Shown one piece after another: positions 1 through 8,706 of a stretch of DNA of 61,053 bases. The stretch is taken from the NCBI RefSeq assembly GCF_002752165.1, contig NZ_MOMB01000057.1, positions 1 through 61,053 on the forward strand. The letters are read 5' to 3'. The translations under genes were made by a program, and so were the position numbers. The notes beneath the pieces are model-generated. The model was not told where the DNA came from and searched no databases. It was given only the letters and a program-made list of their open reading frames with translations. Origin of the DNA: Erwinia sp. OLFS4 (GTDB lineage Bacteria > Pseudomonadota > Gammaproteobacteria > Enterobacterales > Enterobacteriaceae). The first letter of the stretch is position 1; every line of letters begins with the position of its first letter.

Positions 1-131
1 TAAGCGTAAGTGAGTTGAAACACGCGGTGGCAGTCACGGCAGCGAAATCTGTCATAGCCTTTAGGGTTCTGACCATGGCGGTAAACCTGAACAGACTGAC
101 AACGGGGACAATGAACGTTAACGCTGGCCAT
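1..131 (-). CDS. insA: IS1 transposase accessory protein InsA, N-terminal part
   Basis: The minus-strand frame from ATG at 131 encodes a protein starting MASVNVHCPRCQSVQVYRHG, continuing to FRCRDCHRVFQLTYA at the window edge. The CPRC and CRDC cysteine pairs form the N-terminal zinc-binding domain of InsA. This variant is of the iso-IS1 (IS1F-like) type rather than classical IS1. InsA binds the IS ends and represses transposition; with InsB it forms the transposase through -1 frameshifting. Only 43 codons are visible, so whether the element is intact cannot be judged. Confidence 0.88.
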   Translation of the reverse strand, partial: MASVNVHCPRCQSVQVYRHGQNPKGYDRFRCRDCHRVFQLTYA

Positions 132-188
132 AAGAGAACCTCAAAAGCCCGCATTATACATCAGATTCAACCAATTAGAGGCATCACC
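1..188 (-). mobile_element. IS1-family insertion sequence, one end (cut by window edge)
   Basis: Read on the minus strand, the sequence starting at 188 opens with GGTGATGCCTCTAATTGG, which matches the start of an IS1 terminal inverted repeat (GGTGATGCTGCCAACTTAC in classical IS1). It continues through an IS1-like leader into the insA start codon at 131. Only about 188 bp of an element of roughly 770 bp is in the window. From 189 onward the glycosyltransferase reading frame resumes at once, so 188/189 is the insertion junction. The expected 8-9 bp target duplication would begin at 189, but its partner copy is outside the window. Confidence 0.88.
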
Positions 189-799
189 AAGACCATCAGG
201 TATTCAGTCGCTGGAAAATAAACAGTCTGACCATTCCCAACCCGATCGTCTTTAAAAATTATCCGCGTAACCAGCGTCGCTATCAGGCGCTGGCGGTATG
301 CAGGCTGGATAACCAGAAAGGGTTCGATTTACTGCTCGATATCTGGCAGCAGTTTGTTAAAGACAATCCGGCATGGACGCTGGTGATTGCTGGCGATGGC
401 GAGCAGCGCGAGGCGTTAACCGCTCAGGCGCAGGCGTTGAAAATCCGCGATAGCGTCCGCTTTGTCGGTAAAGTGTCCAATATTGACGATTACTACCGTG
501 ACAGTGACATGGTGCTAATGACTTCGCGCTATGAAGGTCTGCCGCTGGTGTTACTGGAAGCAAAATCATGGTCGCTTCCGGTGGTTGCCTATGATTGCCC
601 CACCGGACCACAGGAAATTATTAATCCAGGCCTGGACGGTTTTCTGGTTGCCATGAATGATAAAGCGGAGTTTGTTGCCAGAATGAACCAGCTTGCCCGC
701 GACGACCAACTGTTTTATGCCATGTGTGAAAAGACCCGCTCCACCTCGCTGAAGTTTGATGGTGAGGTGATTAAACAAAGCTGGCTGTCACTGGTTTAA
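189..799 (+). pseudogene. GT4-type glycosyltransferase, C-terminal part, interrupted by IS1
   Basis: The frame is open from the IS1 junction at 189 to TAA at 797-799. It begins with residues leading into LTIPNPIVF, the typical interdomain motif of GT-B (group 1) glycosyltransferases. It then shows the whole C-terminal nucleotide-sugar-binding domain, including LAVCRLDNQKGFDLLL, VIAGDGEQREAL and the signature SRYEGLPLVLLEA with its conserved glutamates. The N-terminal acceptor domain is missing from the window because IS1 lies directly upstream. By position, just before amsF, it should add a sugar to the lipid-linked exopolysaccharide repeat unit in the cytoplasm; AmsD of Erwinia is one candidate homologue. 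With IS1 inserted, full-length protein cannot be made from this copy. Confidence 0.85.
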
Positions 800-881
800 C
801 GCCGACTGACAGACTCTTCCGGCAGTGCCTCTGGTCCACTCATTCACGCCCTGCGGGGCTTAATCAAACAGGATAGCCTGA

Positions 882-3104
882 ATGAAAAGAAGAGAACTTC
901 TGCAAACGGCACTGACTTCTGTGATTGCAACGCTTTCGCTCAGCGCCTATGCCAGTGACGCAAAGGGCGCTAACTCGTCGCTGTCGTTAAGGCGCGTGCC
1001 AGACGGTAGCCTGCCTAAGGAAGAGGTGCCGATTCTGACACCAGAAAATCTGTATACCATGCCGCCACAGTTCTGGAAGAATTTTGAAGGCAAACTGTAT
1101 ATTGGTAAGGCTGGAAGCGATCCGACGAAAGCGGAAAACTGGATTAACGTTTATCTGCGTACCCGCAGCGGTAAGCTTTCGCAAATTCAGCAGCCGATTA
1201 CCCTAAACCAGACCAGCTTCAGTCAGTTTATTGATGATGATGCTGCGTTGCTGGCGGCAGCGTCGCATGCCATGGCGGTGGTGGATAATCAGGGTAAAAC
1301 GCTGTTTAACATTGCCGATGTCACCCGACCGGATGCCGGACAGTTTGGCGCCAGGCTGGCTGAACCGACCGGTTATCAGTTGATTGGAGAAATACCCTCA
1401 ATAGACGCCCTGCGTCACACCCGACCGCTGTTTGAGGGTGCCAAAATCAAGCTGAAGAGCTGGCATGACGGCATGGAGGTTGGCGGCGGTGAGTTTATTG
1501 GTAGCCTGTCGCCCGCCAGCGATGACGGCGGGGTAATTATCTCCTCCGGCGCCGATTTTCACTGGCGGCGGGTGGTTGAAGATTTTAACCGTCTTACGCT
1601 GTTCGATTTTGGTGCTATTGCGGATGGTAAAACCAACGCGGCGCCGGCAGTCAGGGCGATGTATGCCTGGTCTAAGTCGGCCGATGAAGAGATCTGTATT
1701 CAGTTTCCCGCCGGCACCTTCTTTCTCAGCGCAATTAATTTCGCCAGCGAGCCAACGCGTTTCTTCCGGGTGTCGGGTGCGATGGTGAATTTTGGTTACT
1801 TTCCGGCAACCACCCTCCTTTCTGATGGCAGCGACGATTTTATTTTTAACGTCAATGCCCGCTGGGTGGAAATCAGTAATCTGCAGATCAACGGCCAGAC
1901 CGATAAAAACGCAAATAGCCAGGGATTCTTTAATAACCAATGTCCGGCAGGCCAGTTTTTCCGCGGCGCCTGCCTGCGTTTCATCAACATTGGTGGCACG
2001 GCACTAAGCCTGATGGACACGCTGGATTGTAAGATTGACCAGTGGTAGGCCACGCACTGTAGCGGCGATGTGATTAAATCGGTCTGGTCTGATACTAAGC
2101 AGGGTAAATGGGATCATAGTACCGCCATCGAGCTGTCGAATTTTAATGCACAATATTGTACCGGTGGCAAAGTGCTTAATTTACCGCGCTGCGGCCAGTC
2201 AATTATTCATAACGGCTGGATTGAGCATTGTGATTATCCCGGAGATATTTCTAATGGTCAGTGGATTGTGGACGCCCTGAGTATTGAAACTTGTAAAAAT
2301 CCGCTTATTGCCCACAGTTCGCGGCTGAATATGCGTCAGACAAACCTGCAGGCAGGCAGCTGGATAGACAACAGCCGGGATGAAAAACATCAGCTGCTCA
2401 GTCCATGGGAGCAGGGCTCGACCCGGGTTGAATCTTATGGCATCGCGCTTGATGGCAGTATGAAATACAATTTTCTCACCGCACGTTTTCGGCTGATCAA
2501 TAATAGCAACCAGACCAGCTGGTATCAGCTGGGCAATATCTGGACGCCGGAGGTCGGTGACTGCTGGGAAATAGAAGTTTTTGGCCAGTCAGGTTATGCC
2601 AATGGCAGTGATAAAAACGCACTGAAAAACGTGATGGCGAACAGTACCACCGGCGGTAAAGCCATCATCAGCCTGCAGCGCAAGGTGCATAAATTTGAAG
2701 GCAGCTGGCATGCTGAAGGCAGCTGTCCGGTTGAAGATGTGGTCATTGTTACGCCCCATGACAGCGACTGCCAGGTATTTATCCGCCTGGCCGGCTGGGT
2801 GCCGGTGGCCGGCATTCTGATGACCACCAATGCCAAAGATCGCTTTGTTGCCGGTCGATGCGCGCGCTTTGACAGCCGGATGGAAAAAGCCAGTCCGCCT
2901 TCTGACGGACGCCCGTTGCCACAACGTTTTGCGCTGCATAACGGTAAAGCTGGCATTGGTGCTAATGAAGACGGTGATTTGCTGCTGGCGTCAAGGTTAT
3001 TGAAAGCGGAGCAGGTAGAGACCACAAGGCCCATCGGCTTTATTTCAATGGTGATTAACGGCCAGAGCTGTGCCGTACCCTATTTTGCGATTAAATCATC
3101 GTAA
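882..3104 (+). pseudogene. amsF: AmsF-like exopolysaccharide protein, split by an in-frame amber codon
   Basis: One continuous frame of 740 codons is interrupted only by TAG at 2046-2048 (codon 389). Both halves read as one protein: an N-terminal export signal with a twin arginine (KRRELLQ, then a hydrophobic stretch to about residue 25), then a pectate-lyase/tailspike-like motif DFGAIADGKTNAAPAVRAM near residue 245, then a beta-rich remainder. AmsF of Erwinia amylovora sits at this position and is thought to process or export amylovoran repeat units outside the cytoplasm. The amber codon lies between KIDQW and ATHCSGDV, where an ordinary residue is expected. Unless the codon is suppressed, only the first 388 residues are made. 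A sequencing error remains possible. Confidence 0.82.
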
Positions 3105-3391
3105 TTCTGCGCTGTTGCGCCGGGCGACGCAATGCGCTATCGCCCGGCTTATCTCTATTCTGATGGCTGAAACGATTCGGAGAGGTGGCGGGGCCGCCTG
3201 CAGCCACCATGCTGAACGCCAGTGATGGCAGAAAAAAGTTGCGTGCTGATGATCGTCGTTGGCATGACAGCCCATGTTCATTGTTTTGTGGCCGGTTATT
3301 TCCCGTTGGCAGCCAGTGTTTATTGCGCTGCTGGCGTCGGCCATACGATGATAAAATTAATAATGCGCTTGCTAATTTATCCGGGTGATTT
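3105..3391. other. Non-coding gap where amsJ would be expected; contains a GC-rich hairpin
   Basis: No believable gene is seen here. In Erwinia amylovora amsJ (pyruvyltransferase) lies between amsF and amsK; here the gap is too short to hold it, and no recognisable remnant is visible. An inverted repeat GCCGGGCGA (3119-3127) / TCGCCCGGC (3140-3148), with a nested CGC/GCG, follows the amsF stop by about 15 bp. It lacks a downstream run of T and could be a REP-like or weak terminator structure. Confidence 0.5.
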
Positions 3392-4615
3392 ATGAAGTTG
3401 ACCTTTTTTACCATGCGGTTTCCGGTGTTCTCAGAGACCTTTGTGCTGAATCAGGTAACGCATTTTATTGATAGCGGTTATGACGTGGAAATCATCTCGG
3501 TTTTTCCCGGCGATTTGGTCCACCGTCATGGCGCCTTTGACCGTTACAACCTGGCAGAAAAAACCCATTACCTGCTGCCGGAAGAGAAGTTATCCCATGG
3601 TGATAAGCTGCGCCAGCGGCTTGGCATTGTGTTGCCGGCATTATGGCGTGCTTCGCTGCTTAAATCCCTGAATATTGCCCGCTACGGCGCGCAATCCAGC
3701 AAGCTGTTGTTGCCGGCTATCGTGGCGCGCACGCGTCAGCCTTACACAGCGGATCTGTTTCTGGTGCATTTTGGCTATGCCGGCGCGCTGGCTAACAAGC
3801 TGCGTGAACTGGGTATTCTGCGCGGTAAACAGGCAACGGTGTTCCACGGTGCCGATATCTCCCGGCGACATATTCTTAATGAGCACAAGCAGGATTATCT
3901 GAGGCTGTTTAGTCAGTCTGAACTGATGCTGCCAATCAGCCACCTGTGGGAAAATAAGCTGATTGAACTGGGCTGTCCGCCGGAAAAAATTGTCGTTACC
4001 CGCATGGGAATTGAGCCCGAAAAATTCAGTTTTCATGCGCGCGATAGTCTGCACAGCCCGTTACGTATTCTGTCGGTGGCGCGGCTGACCGAAAAAAAAG
4101 GACTTGATGTGGCAATCAAAGCCTGCCGCCGGCTGAAAGCGATGGGCGCCGCGTTTGAATACACCATTATCGGTAATGGCGAACTGGCGCAAAAGCTGGA
4201 GGCACTGATCGCCAGTGAAGGGCTGAGCGATTGCGTGACACTGCTGGGCTTTAAACCCCAGGAGGAGATTAAACGTTATCTGGATGAGGCAGATATTTTT
4301 CTGCTGCCCTCACTGACGGCGAAGGATGGGGATATGGAAGGTATTCCTGTGGCCCTGATGGAGGCAATGGCGGTCGGTTTGCCGGTGGTCTCCAGCGATC
4401 ACAGTGGTATCCCCGAACTGATTGAAAATAACCGTTCTGGCTGGCTGGCAGCTGAAGGCGATGACCAGTCACTGGCGAATATTCTGTTCAGCCTGGCAAA
4501 AGGTGAACATGATATTGCTCCGGTAGTGCAGGCGGCACGTGAAAAGGTGGAAACCGAATTTAATCAGCATGTTGCTTATCGCGAGCTGGCGCGGGTGCTG
4601 GAACAGGTTGGGTGA
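3392..4615 (+). CDS. amsK: Exopolysaccharide glycosyltransferase, AmsK/WcaL-like
   Basis: A 407-residue GT-B glycosyltransferase, the length I recall for AmsK. The N-terminal half carries VHFGYAGALAN and FHGADISRR, typical of the WcaL/AmsK branch. The C-terminal half shows ILSVARLTEKKGLDVAI, YTIIGNGEL and LLPSLTAKDGDMEGIPVALMEAMA with the conserved EGIPVALMEAMA catalytic and donor-binding segment. It should transfer a sugar from a nucleotide donor to the lipid-linked repeat unit on the inner face of the membrane. The start ATG at 3392 follows GGGTGATTT. Its TGA stop overlaps the GTG start of the next gene (GTGA). It is the only fully intact ams-type gene in the window. Confidence 0.85.
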   Translation: MKLTFFTMRFPVFSETFVLNQVTHFIDSGYDVEIISVFPGDLVHRHGAFDRYNLAEKTHYLLPEEKLSHGDKLRQRLGIVLPALWRASLLKSLNIARYGAQSSKLLLPAIVARTRQPYTADLFLVHFGYAGALANKLRELGILRGKQATVFHGADISRRHILNEHKQDYLRLFSQSELMLPISHLWENKLIELGCPPEKIVVTRMGIEPEKFSFHARDSLHSPLRILSVARLTEKKGLDVAIKACRRLKAMGAAFEYTIIGNGELAQKLEALIASEGLSDCVTLLGFKPQEEIKRYLDEADIFLLPSLTAKDGDMEGIPVALMEAMAVGLPVVSSDHSGIPELIENNRSGWLAAEGDDQSLANILFSLAKGEHDIAPVVQAAREKVETEFNQHVAYRELARVLEQVG

Positions 4616-5955
4616 ACCGACTACGGGTACAGGCGATATGGTTATTCTCCGCGAGCTGTTTTGCTGCCCTGTTGCAGGTGATTCAGCTCGCGGTACTGGC
4701 GCGCCGGCTGGATAGTTATTAGCTGGGGGTTATGGCGCTGGTCAATGCGATTCTGGCATTAGCATCGGTCTTACAGGATATCGGAATGGGCGGCTATCTT
4801 GTTCACCGCCAGACCCTTAGCGCACGTGAACAAAGCACCCTGTACTGGATTAATGTCGTTTGCAGCCTGCTAATGGGTCTCGGGCTGATAATACTGGCCT
4901 GGCCGATCGCCTGGTTCTATCAGATCGACGATCTTGCAGGGCTGGTCGCGCTGACCAGCCTCAATTTTTTGTTACTCGGCCATCTTTCTCAATATCAGGC
5001 GCACTATGTTAAAGAGCAGCGCATGGTGGCACTGGCAAAAATTGAGATCGTCAGTAAATTGCTGGCGTTCGTGGCTACTCTCGCCATGCTCTATCTGACC
5101 AGGCTGCAGGTTTCTGCCCTCATTCTTGGTTTGTTTATTAACGCACTGAGCCGCCTCCTTTTGATGGTCTGCTTTGGCGAACGCCACTGGCGACCTGGCT
5201 GGCAGTTTGACCGGCATACGGCCGTGGATGCGTTGCGCTACGGGGTGTTTCAGCTGGGTTCGCAGAGCGTTATTCAGCTGCGAACCCAGGCAGATTCGCT
5301 GATCGTCGGCAAATTACTGGGTGCTGATACGGTGGGGGTATATTCGCTGGTCAGAGAGCTGGTTTTGCAACCCCTTAAACTGCTTTTACCGGTAATGAAT
5401 CGTCTGCTGCTGCCACTTTTTGCCCGCCATCAGCAGCAGCGCGACCAGATGCAGTGGCTTTTTTTACGCAGCACCTTTGTGATTAGTCTGGTCAGTAGCG
5501 GGCTGTATCTGGCTATCGGCCTATTTTCACCGCTGATAGCCCGCATACTGTATGGCAGCGCCCACCAACAGGTCTATCAGCTGGTACCGCTCATGCTGCT
5601 TTTTGCTATGCTGCGCCCGATAAGTGGCTTAACCGGCATCATTGCACAGGCAAATGGCCTGACGCATCTGGATTTTTACTGGAATCTCATTGCCAGCCTG
5701 GTGATGATTAGCCTGCTTTCCAGCCTGTGGTTTTATCCGGATATCCGTTATGTTGCCCTGATGCTATCGCTTTCTCAGCTGCTACTGTCAGTGATTGTCC
5801 ATCCTGTCTTTATTCGACCGGTCACCGGAATTACCTTTTTGCGCTATGCGCGGCAGTGGCTGCTGGTCACGCTGCTATTTATACTCCTTGTCTTTGTTAT
5901 CGATCATAATCAGCTGTATTTGCTGCCAGCATGGTTTTTTCACCCGGATACATGA
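4612..5955 (+). pseudogene. amsL: AmsL/WzxC-type polysaccharide flippase with an early amber codon
   Basis: The frame from GTG at 4612, overlapping the amsK stop, encodes 447 codons of a polytopic membrane protein of the Wzx/RfbX family, with about 12-14 hydrophobic segments. It reads MNRLRVQAIWLFSASCF, then RRLDSY, then TAG at 4720-4722 (codon 37), then LGVMALVNAILALASVLQD without loss of frame. A Glu or Gln codon (GAG or CAG) is the likely ancestor. A possible restart at ATG 4732 would drop the first membrane helix. AmsL would flip the lipid-linked repeat unit to the periplasm. With IS1 in the glycosyltransferase and the amber in amsF, this points to loss of exopolysaccharide synthesis. Confidence 0.83.
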
Positions 5956-6293
5956 GCCGCGGCGGTTGGTTTTTTCAGCGGAAAACCGACGACAGGCCAC
6001 AGCTTTTGCCTGTATCGCCCATAAAAAGCGTGTTTCGGCCAGCCGGCAATCCGTTACTATGGCAGCCGTTGATGAAAAGTGAACGGTGCTTAAACCGTAG
6101 TAAAACCGGCACAAGCCGTGCGCGACACTCATCGCCAGCCGCAGGAATCTGGCCTGTTGCAGGGAGTTTTGACAGGATTCACGCCCGATGAGATGTGATC
6201 CAGCGCTAATTTTTCGGATTAAGATTATGATACGTAATCCATTCCATATTGCATAATCGATGGACTATTTTCATTCATTCAGATGGGAAAGAT
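5956..6293. other. Intergenic region upstream of galF
   Basis: 338 bp with no credible gene; the short open frames here have no recognisable protein character. The part nearest galF (about 6205-6260) is AT-rich and could hold its promoter, but I cannot point to a clear pair of boxes. A GGGAAAG ribosome-binding sequence precedes galF. Confidence 0.5.
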
Positions 6294-7196
6294 ATGACCA
6301 CTCTTAAAGCAGTTATCCCGGTTGCGGGCCTCGGTATGCACATGCTTCCGGCAACAAAAGCGATCCCGAAAGAAATGCTGCCCATCGTGGATAAACCGAT
6401 GATTCAGTACATAGTGGATGAAATTGTCGCCGCCGGTATTAAGGAAATTGTACTGGTAACCCATGCCTCTAAAAATGCGGTTGAAAACCACTTTGATACC
6501 TCTTATGAGCTGGAAGCATTGCTGGAGCAGCGGGTTAAACGGCAACTGCTGAGCGAAGTACAATCAATCTGTCCTCCCGGCGTGACTATTATGAACGTGC
6601 GTCAGCCGCAGCCGCTGGGATTAGGACATTCCATTTTGTGCGCGCGTCCGATGCTGCGCGATCAACCGTTTGTGGTCGTTTTACCCGATGTGGTGCTTGA
6701 TGGCGCTACCGCCGATCCGCTGCGTTACAACCTGGCGGCGATGATCGCCCGCTATGAAGAAACTGGTCGCAGCCAGGTGCTGGCCTCACGTTACCCTGAT
6801 ATCGATCTGAGTGAATATTCGGTGATCACCACTAAAGAAGCGCTGGAAGTCGAAGGTCAGGTAAGTCGTATTGTCGATTATGTTGAAAAACCGGAGCACC
6901 CGGAATCTTATCATTCTGATCTGACCGCGGTCGGCCGTTACGTACTTTCTGCCGATATCTGGCCTGAGCTGGAGAAAACCGAACCTGGCGCCTGGGACCG
7001 TATCCAGCTGACGGATGCGATTGCGGCCCTGAATGCCCGCCAGCCGGTTGAAGCGCATCTGATGACCGGAAAAAGCTTCGACTGTGGACGTAAGCTCGGC
7101 TATATGCAGGCGTTCGTCACTTATGGTCTGCGCAATCATAGTCAGGGCCGGGCGTTCCGCGAAGAGATTAAAAAGACCCTGGCAAAAAGCCATTGA
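6294..7196 (+). CDS. galF: UTP-glucose-1-phosphate uridylyltransferase-like GalF
   Basis: A 300-residue nucleotidyltransferase starting [22 protein letters not shown]. This matches GalF, in which the usual GLGTRMLPATK of GalU reads [11 protein letters not shown]. Family knowledge: GalU makes UDP-glucose from UTP and glucose-1-phosphate, while GalF has little activity alone and is thought to modulate GalU. Further family segments include [27 protein letters not shown] and the C-terminal [19 protein letters not shown] 6294 is chosen because it follows GGGAAAG and matches the family start. The gene is 41 bp from galE and probably co-transcribed, supplying UDP-sugars for the envelope polysaccharide. 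Confidence 0.93.
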   Translation: MTTLKAVIPVAGLGMHMLPATKAIPKEMLPIVDKPMIQYIVDEIVAAGIKEIVLVTHASKNAVENHFDTSYELEALLEQRVKRQLLSEVQSICPPGVTIMNVRQPQPLGLGHSILCARPMLRDQPFVVVLPDVVLDGATADPLRYNLAAMIARYEETGRSQVLASRYPDIDLSEYSVITTKEALEVEGQVSRIVDYVEKPEHPESYHSDLTAVGRYVLSADIWPELEKTEPGAWDRIQLTDAIAALNARQPVEAHLMTGKSFDCGRKLGYMQAFVTYGLRNHSQGRAFREEIKKTLAKSH

Positions 7197-7237
7197 TTCT
7201 GGCCATCGCTCAATAACATCAGGTTAAAGGAGATAAA

Positions 7238-8251
7238 ATGGCGATTCTGGTTACCGGGGGCGCAGGTTACATTGGCTCTCATACCGTGCTGGCGTTGTTA
7301 CAGCGTGGCGATGACGTCGTGGTGCTGGATAATCTTTACAATGCATCACGTGAAGCGCTCAGACGGGTTGAAAAACTCGCGGATAAAAAAGTAGATTTTG
7401 TTGAAGGTGATGTGCTCGATCGGGCATGTCTGCGCGATCTGTTCGCCCGTTATGATATCAGTGCCGTTATTCATTTTGCCGCGCTGAAAGCGGTAGGGGA
7501 ATCGACGCGGCTGCCGCTGGAGTACTATCAGAATAACGTAGCCGGCACGCTGGTACTGCTGGAAGAGATGCGTAACGCGGGCGTCTGGAATTTTATTTTC
7601 AGTTCTTCGGCAACCGTTTATGGTGCAGATGCGCCGGTGCCTTATGTGGAAAGCATGCCAATTGGTGGCACTACCAGTCCGTATGGCACCTCGAAGTTTA
7701 TGATTGAACTGATTATGCGTGATTTCGCAGCGGCAGAGGACAGGTTTAAGGCAATTGCGCTGCGCTATTTTAATCCGGTTGGTGCCCATGAATCCGGTGA
7801 AATTGGCGAAGATCCAACCGGTATACCCAATAACCTGCTGCCTTATATTGCCCAGGTGGCGATTGGCAGGCTGGATAAACTGGGGGTTTTTGGTGGCGAT
7901 TATGCTACCCCGGACGGTACCTGTCAGCGTGATTACATCCACGTGGTTGACTTAGCAGAAGGGCACCTCAAGGCGCTGGACCACCTGAATAAAATTGAAG
8001 GCTATAAAGCCTACAATCTGGGGGGCGGTAAGGGGTTCTCGGTGCTGGAGATGATTCACGCTTTTGAAAAAGCGTCAGGAAAAACGATTCCTTTTGAGAT
8101 TAAACCGCGTCGTGCCGGCGATTTGCCCGCATTCTGGGCGGATGCATCACTGGCCAATAAAGAGCTGGACTGGCGGGTGACCCGGGGGATTGATGAAATG
8201 ATGCGCGATACCTGGAAGTGGCAGTCACAGAATCCGCAAGGCTTCCGTTAA
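7238..8251 (+). CDS. galE: UDP-glucose 4-epimerase
   Basis: A 337-residue extended short-chain dehydrogenase. The NAD-binding GGAGYIGSH motif is near residue 7. The catalytic region has FSSSATVYG with the conserved Ser, followed by the YGTSK motif (Tyr and Lys). ALRYFNPVGAHESGEIGEDP and GTCQRDYIHVVDLAEGH are typical of GalE. It interconverts UDP-glucose and UDP-galactose in the cytoplasm. In Erwinia a galE copy linked to the ams genes supplies galactose for amylovoran, and the position here fits. The start follows TAAAGGAGATAAA. A strong terminator follows at 8269. Confidence 0.96.
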   Translation: MAILVTGGAGYIGSHTVLALLQRGDDVVVLDNLYNASREALRRVEKLADKKVDFVEGDVLDRACLRDLFARYDISAVIHFAALKAVGESTRLPLEYYQNNVAGTLVLLEEMRNAGVWNFIFSSSATVYGADAPVPYVESMPIGGTTSPYGTSKFMIELIMRDFAAAEDRFKAIALRYFNPVGAHESGEIGEDPTGIPNNLLPYIAQVAIGRLDKLGVFGGDYATPDGTCQRDYIHVVDLAEGHLKALDHLNKIEGYKAYNLGGGKGFSVLEMIHAFEKASGKTIPFEIKPRRAGDLPAFWADASLANKELDWRVTRGIDEMMRDTWKWQSQNPQGFR

Positions 8252-8268
8252 GCCACTGTCATTGTTAA

Positions 8269-8296
8269 AGCCTGCTGTTGCCAGCAGGCTTTTTTG
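8269..8296 (+). terminator. Rho-independent terminator after galE
   Basis: Perfect 9-bp stem AGCCTGCTG / CAGCAGGCT with loop TTGC, followed by six T. It ends the galF-galE transcript. Confidence 0.9.
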
Positions 8297-8706
8297 TCAC
8301 TGGATTTCTGCGATATATTCTGTCTGTTTGCGGGCAGTCATGCGGCAAATCTGTGTTTAGCGGCGGGCAGAATAAACGCAGATTACTGGTTTTAAACACG
8401 GCATAAACTTGTCTGATGTATCCGGTTAATGGCGGCGATTGCCGATAGCTATTTTTGTAATAGCTTGCGATCATTCAACGGCTTCCGCTTAAGTGACGTT
8501 TGTGATGAATGCCCGCTGGCGTGCTGAGCCGATACAACAAGATATGGCTGAATAGACGCGGTCTTGTCTGGTGGTGAATCGACCAAAACGACGGATTGTG
8601 CGCACCAATAACTACCTCTTGATAAGCCAGCTGAGTTAGCATACCTTTTACTTATTCATGAGATGTTACAGGTAACATCTTAGAAACCTTCAGACAGGAG
8701 TATGTA
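8297..8706. other. Non-coding region upstream of gnd
   Basis: About 410 bp without a recognisable gene. In many Enterobacterales the O-antigen cluster lies between galF and gnd; here there is only galE and this spacer. The last 50 bp hold the inverted repeat described separately and the gnd ribosome-binding site ACAGGAG. Confidence 0.55.
8661..8680. promoter_or_regulatory. Inverted repeat in the gnd leader
   Basis: AGATGTTAC / GTAACATCT, a 9-bp perfect inverted repeat with a 2-bp centre, ends 26 bp before the gnd start codon. It could be an operator or a leader hairpin; no known factor is assigned. Confidence 0.45.

Noticed and set aside
15..221. Plus-strand open frame of 68 codons at the left edge
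   Set aside because: It is antisense to the IS1 insA start and crosses the IS junction; the minus-strand InsA protein explains the sequence.
2046..4722. Recoding of TAG as a sense codon in this organism
   Set aside because: TAG ends intact genes such as puuP, hisL and the 50932 dehydrogenase, so it is a normal stop; nonsense mutations are simpler.
5956..8706. A JUMPstart/ops antitermination element near galF or gnd
   Set aside because: I looked for GGCGGTAGC-type sequence in the intergenic regions and saw no convincing match.
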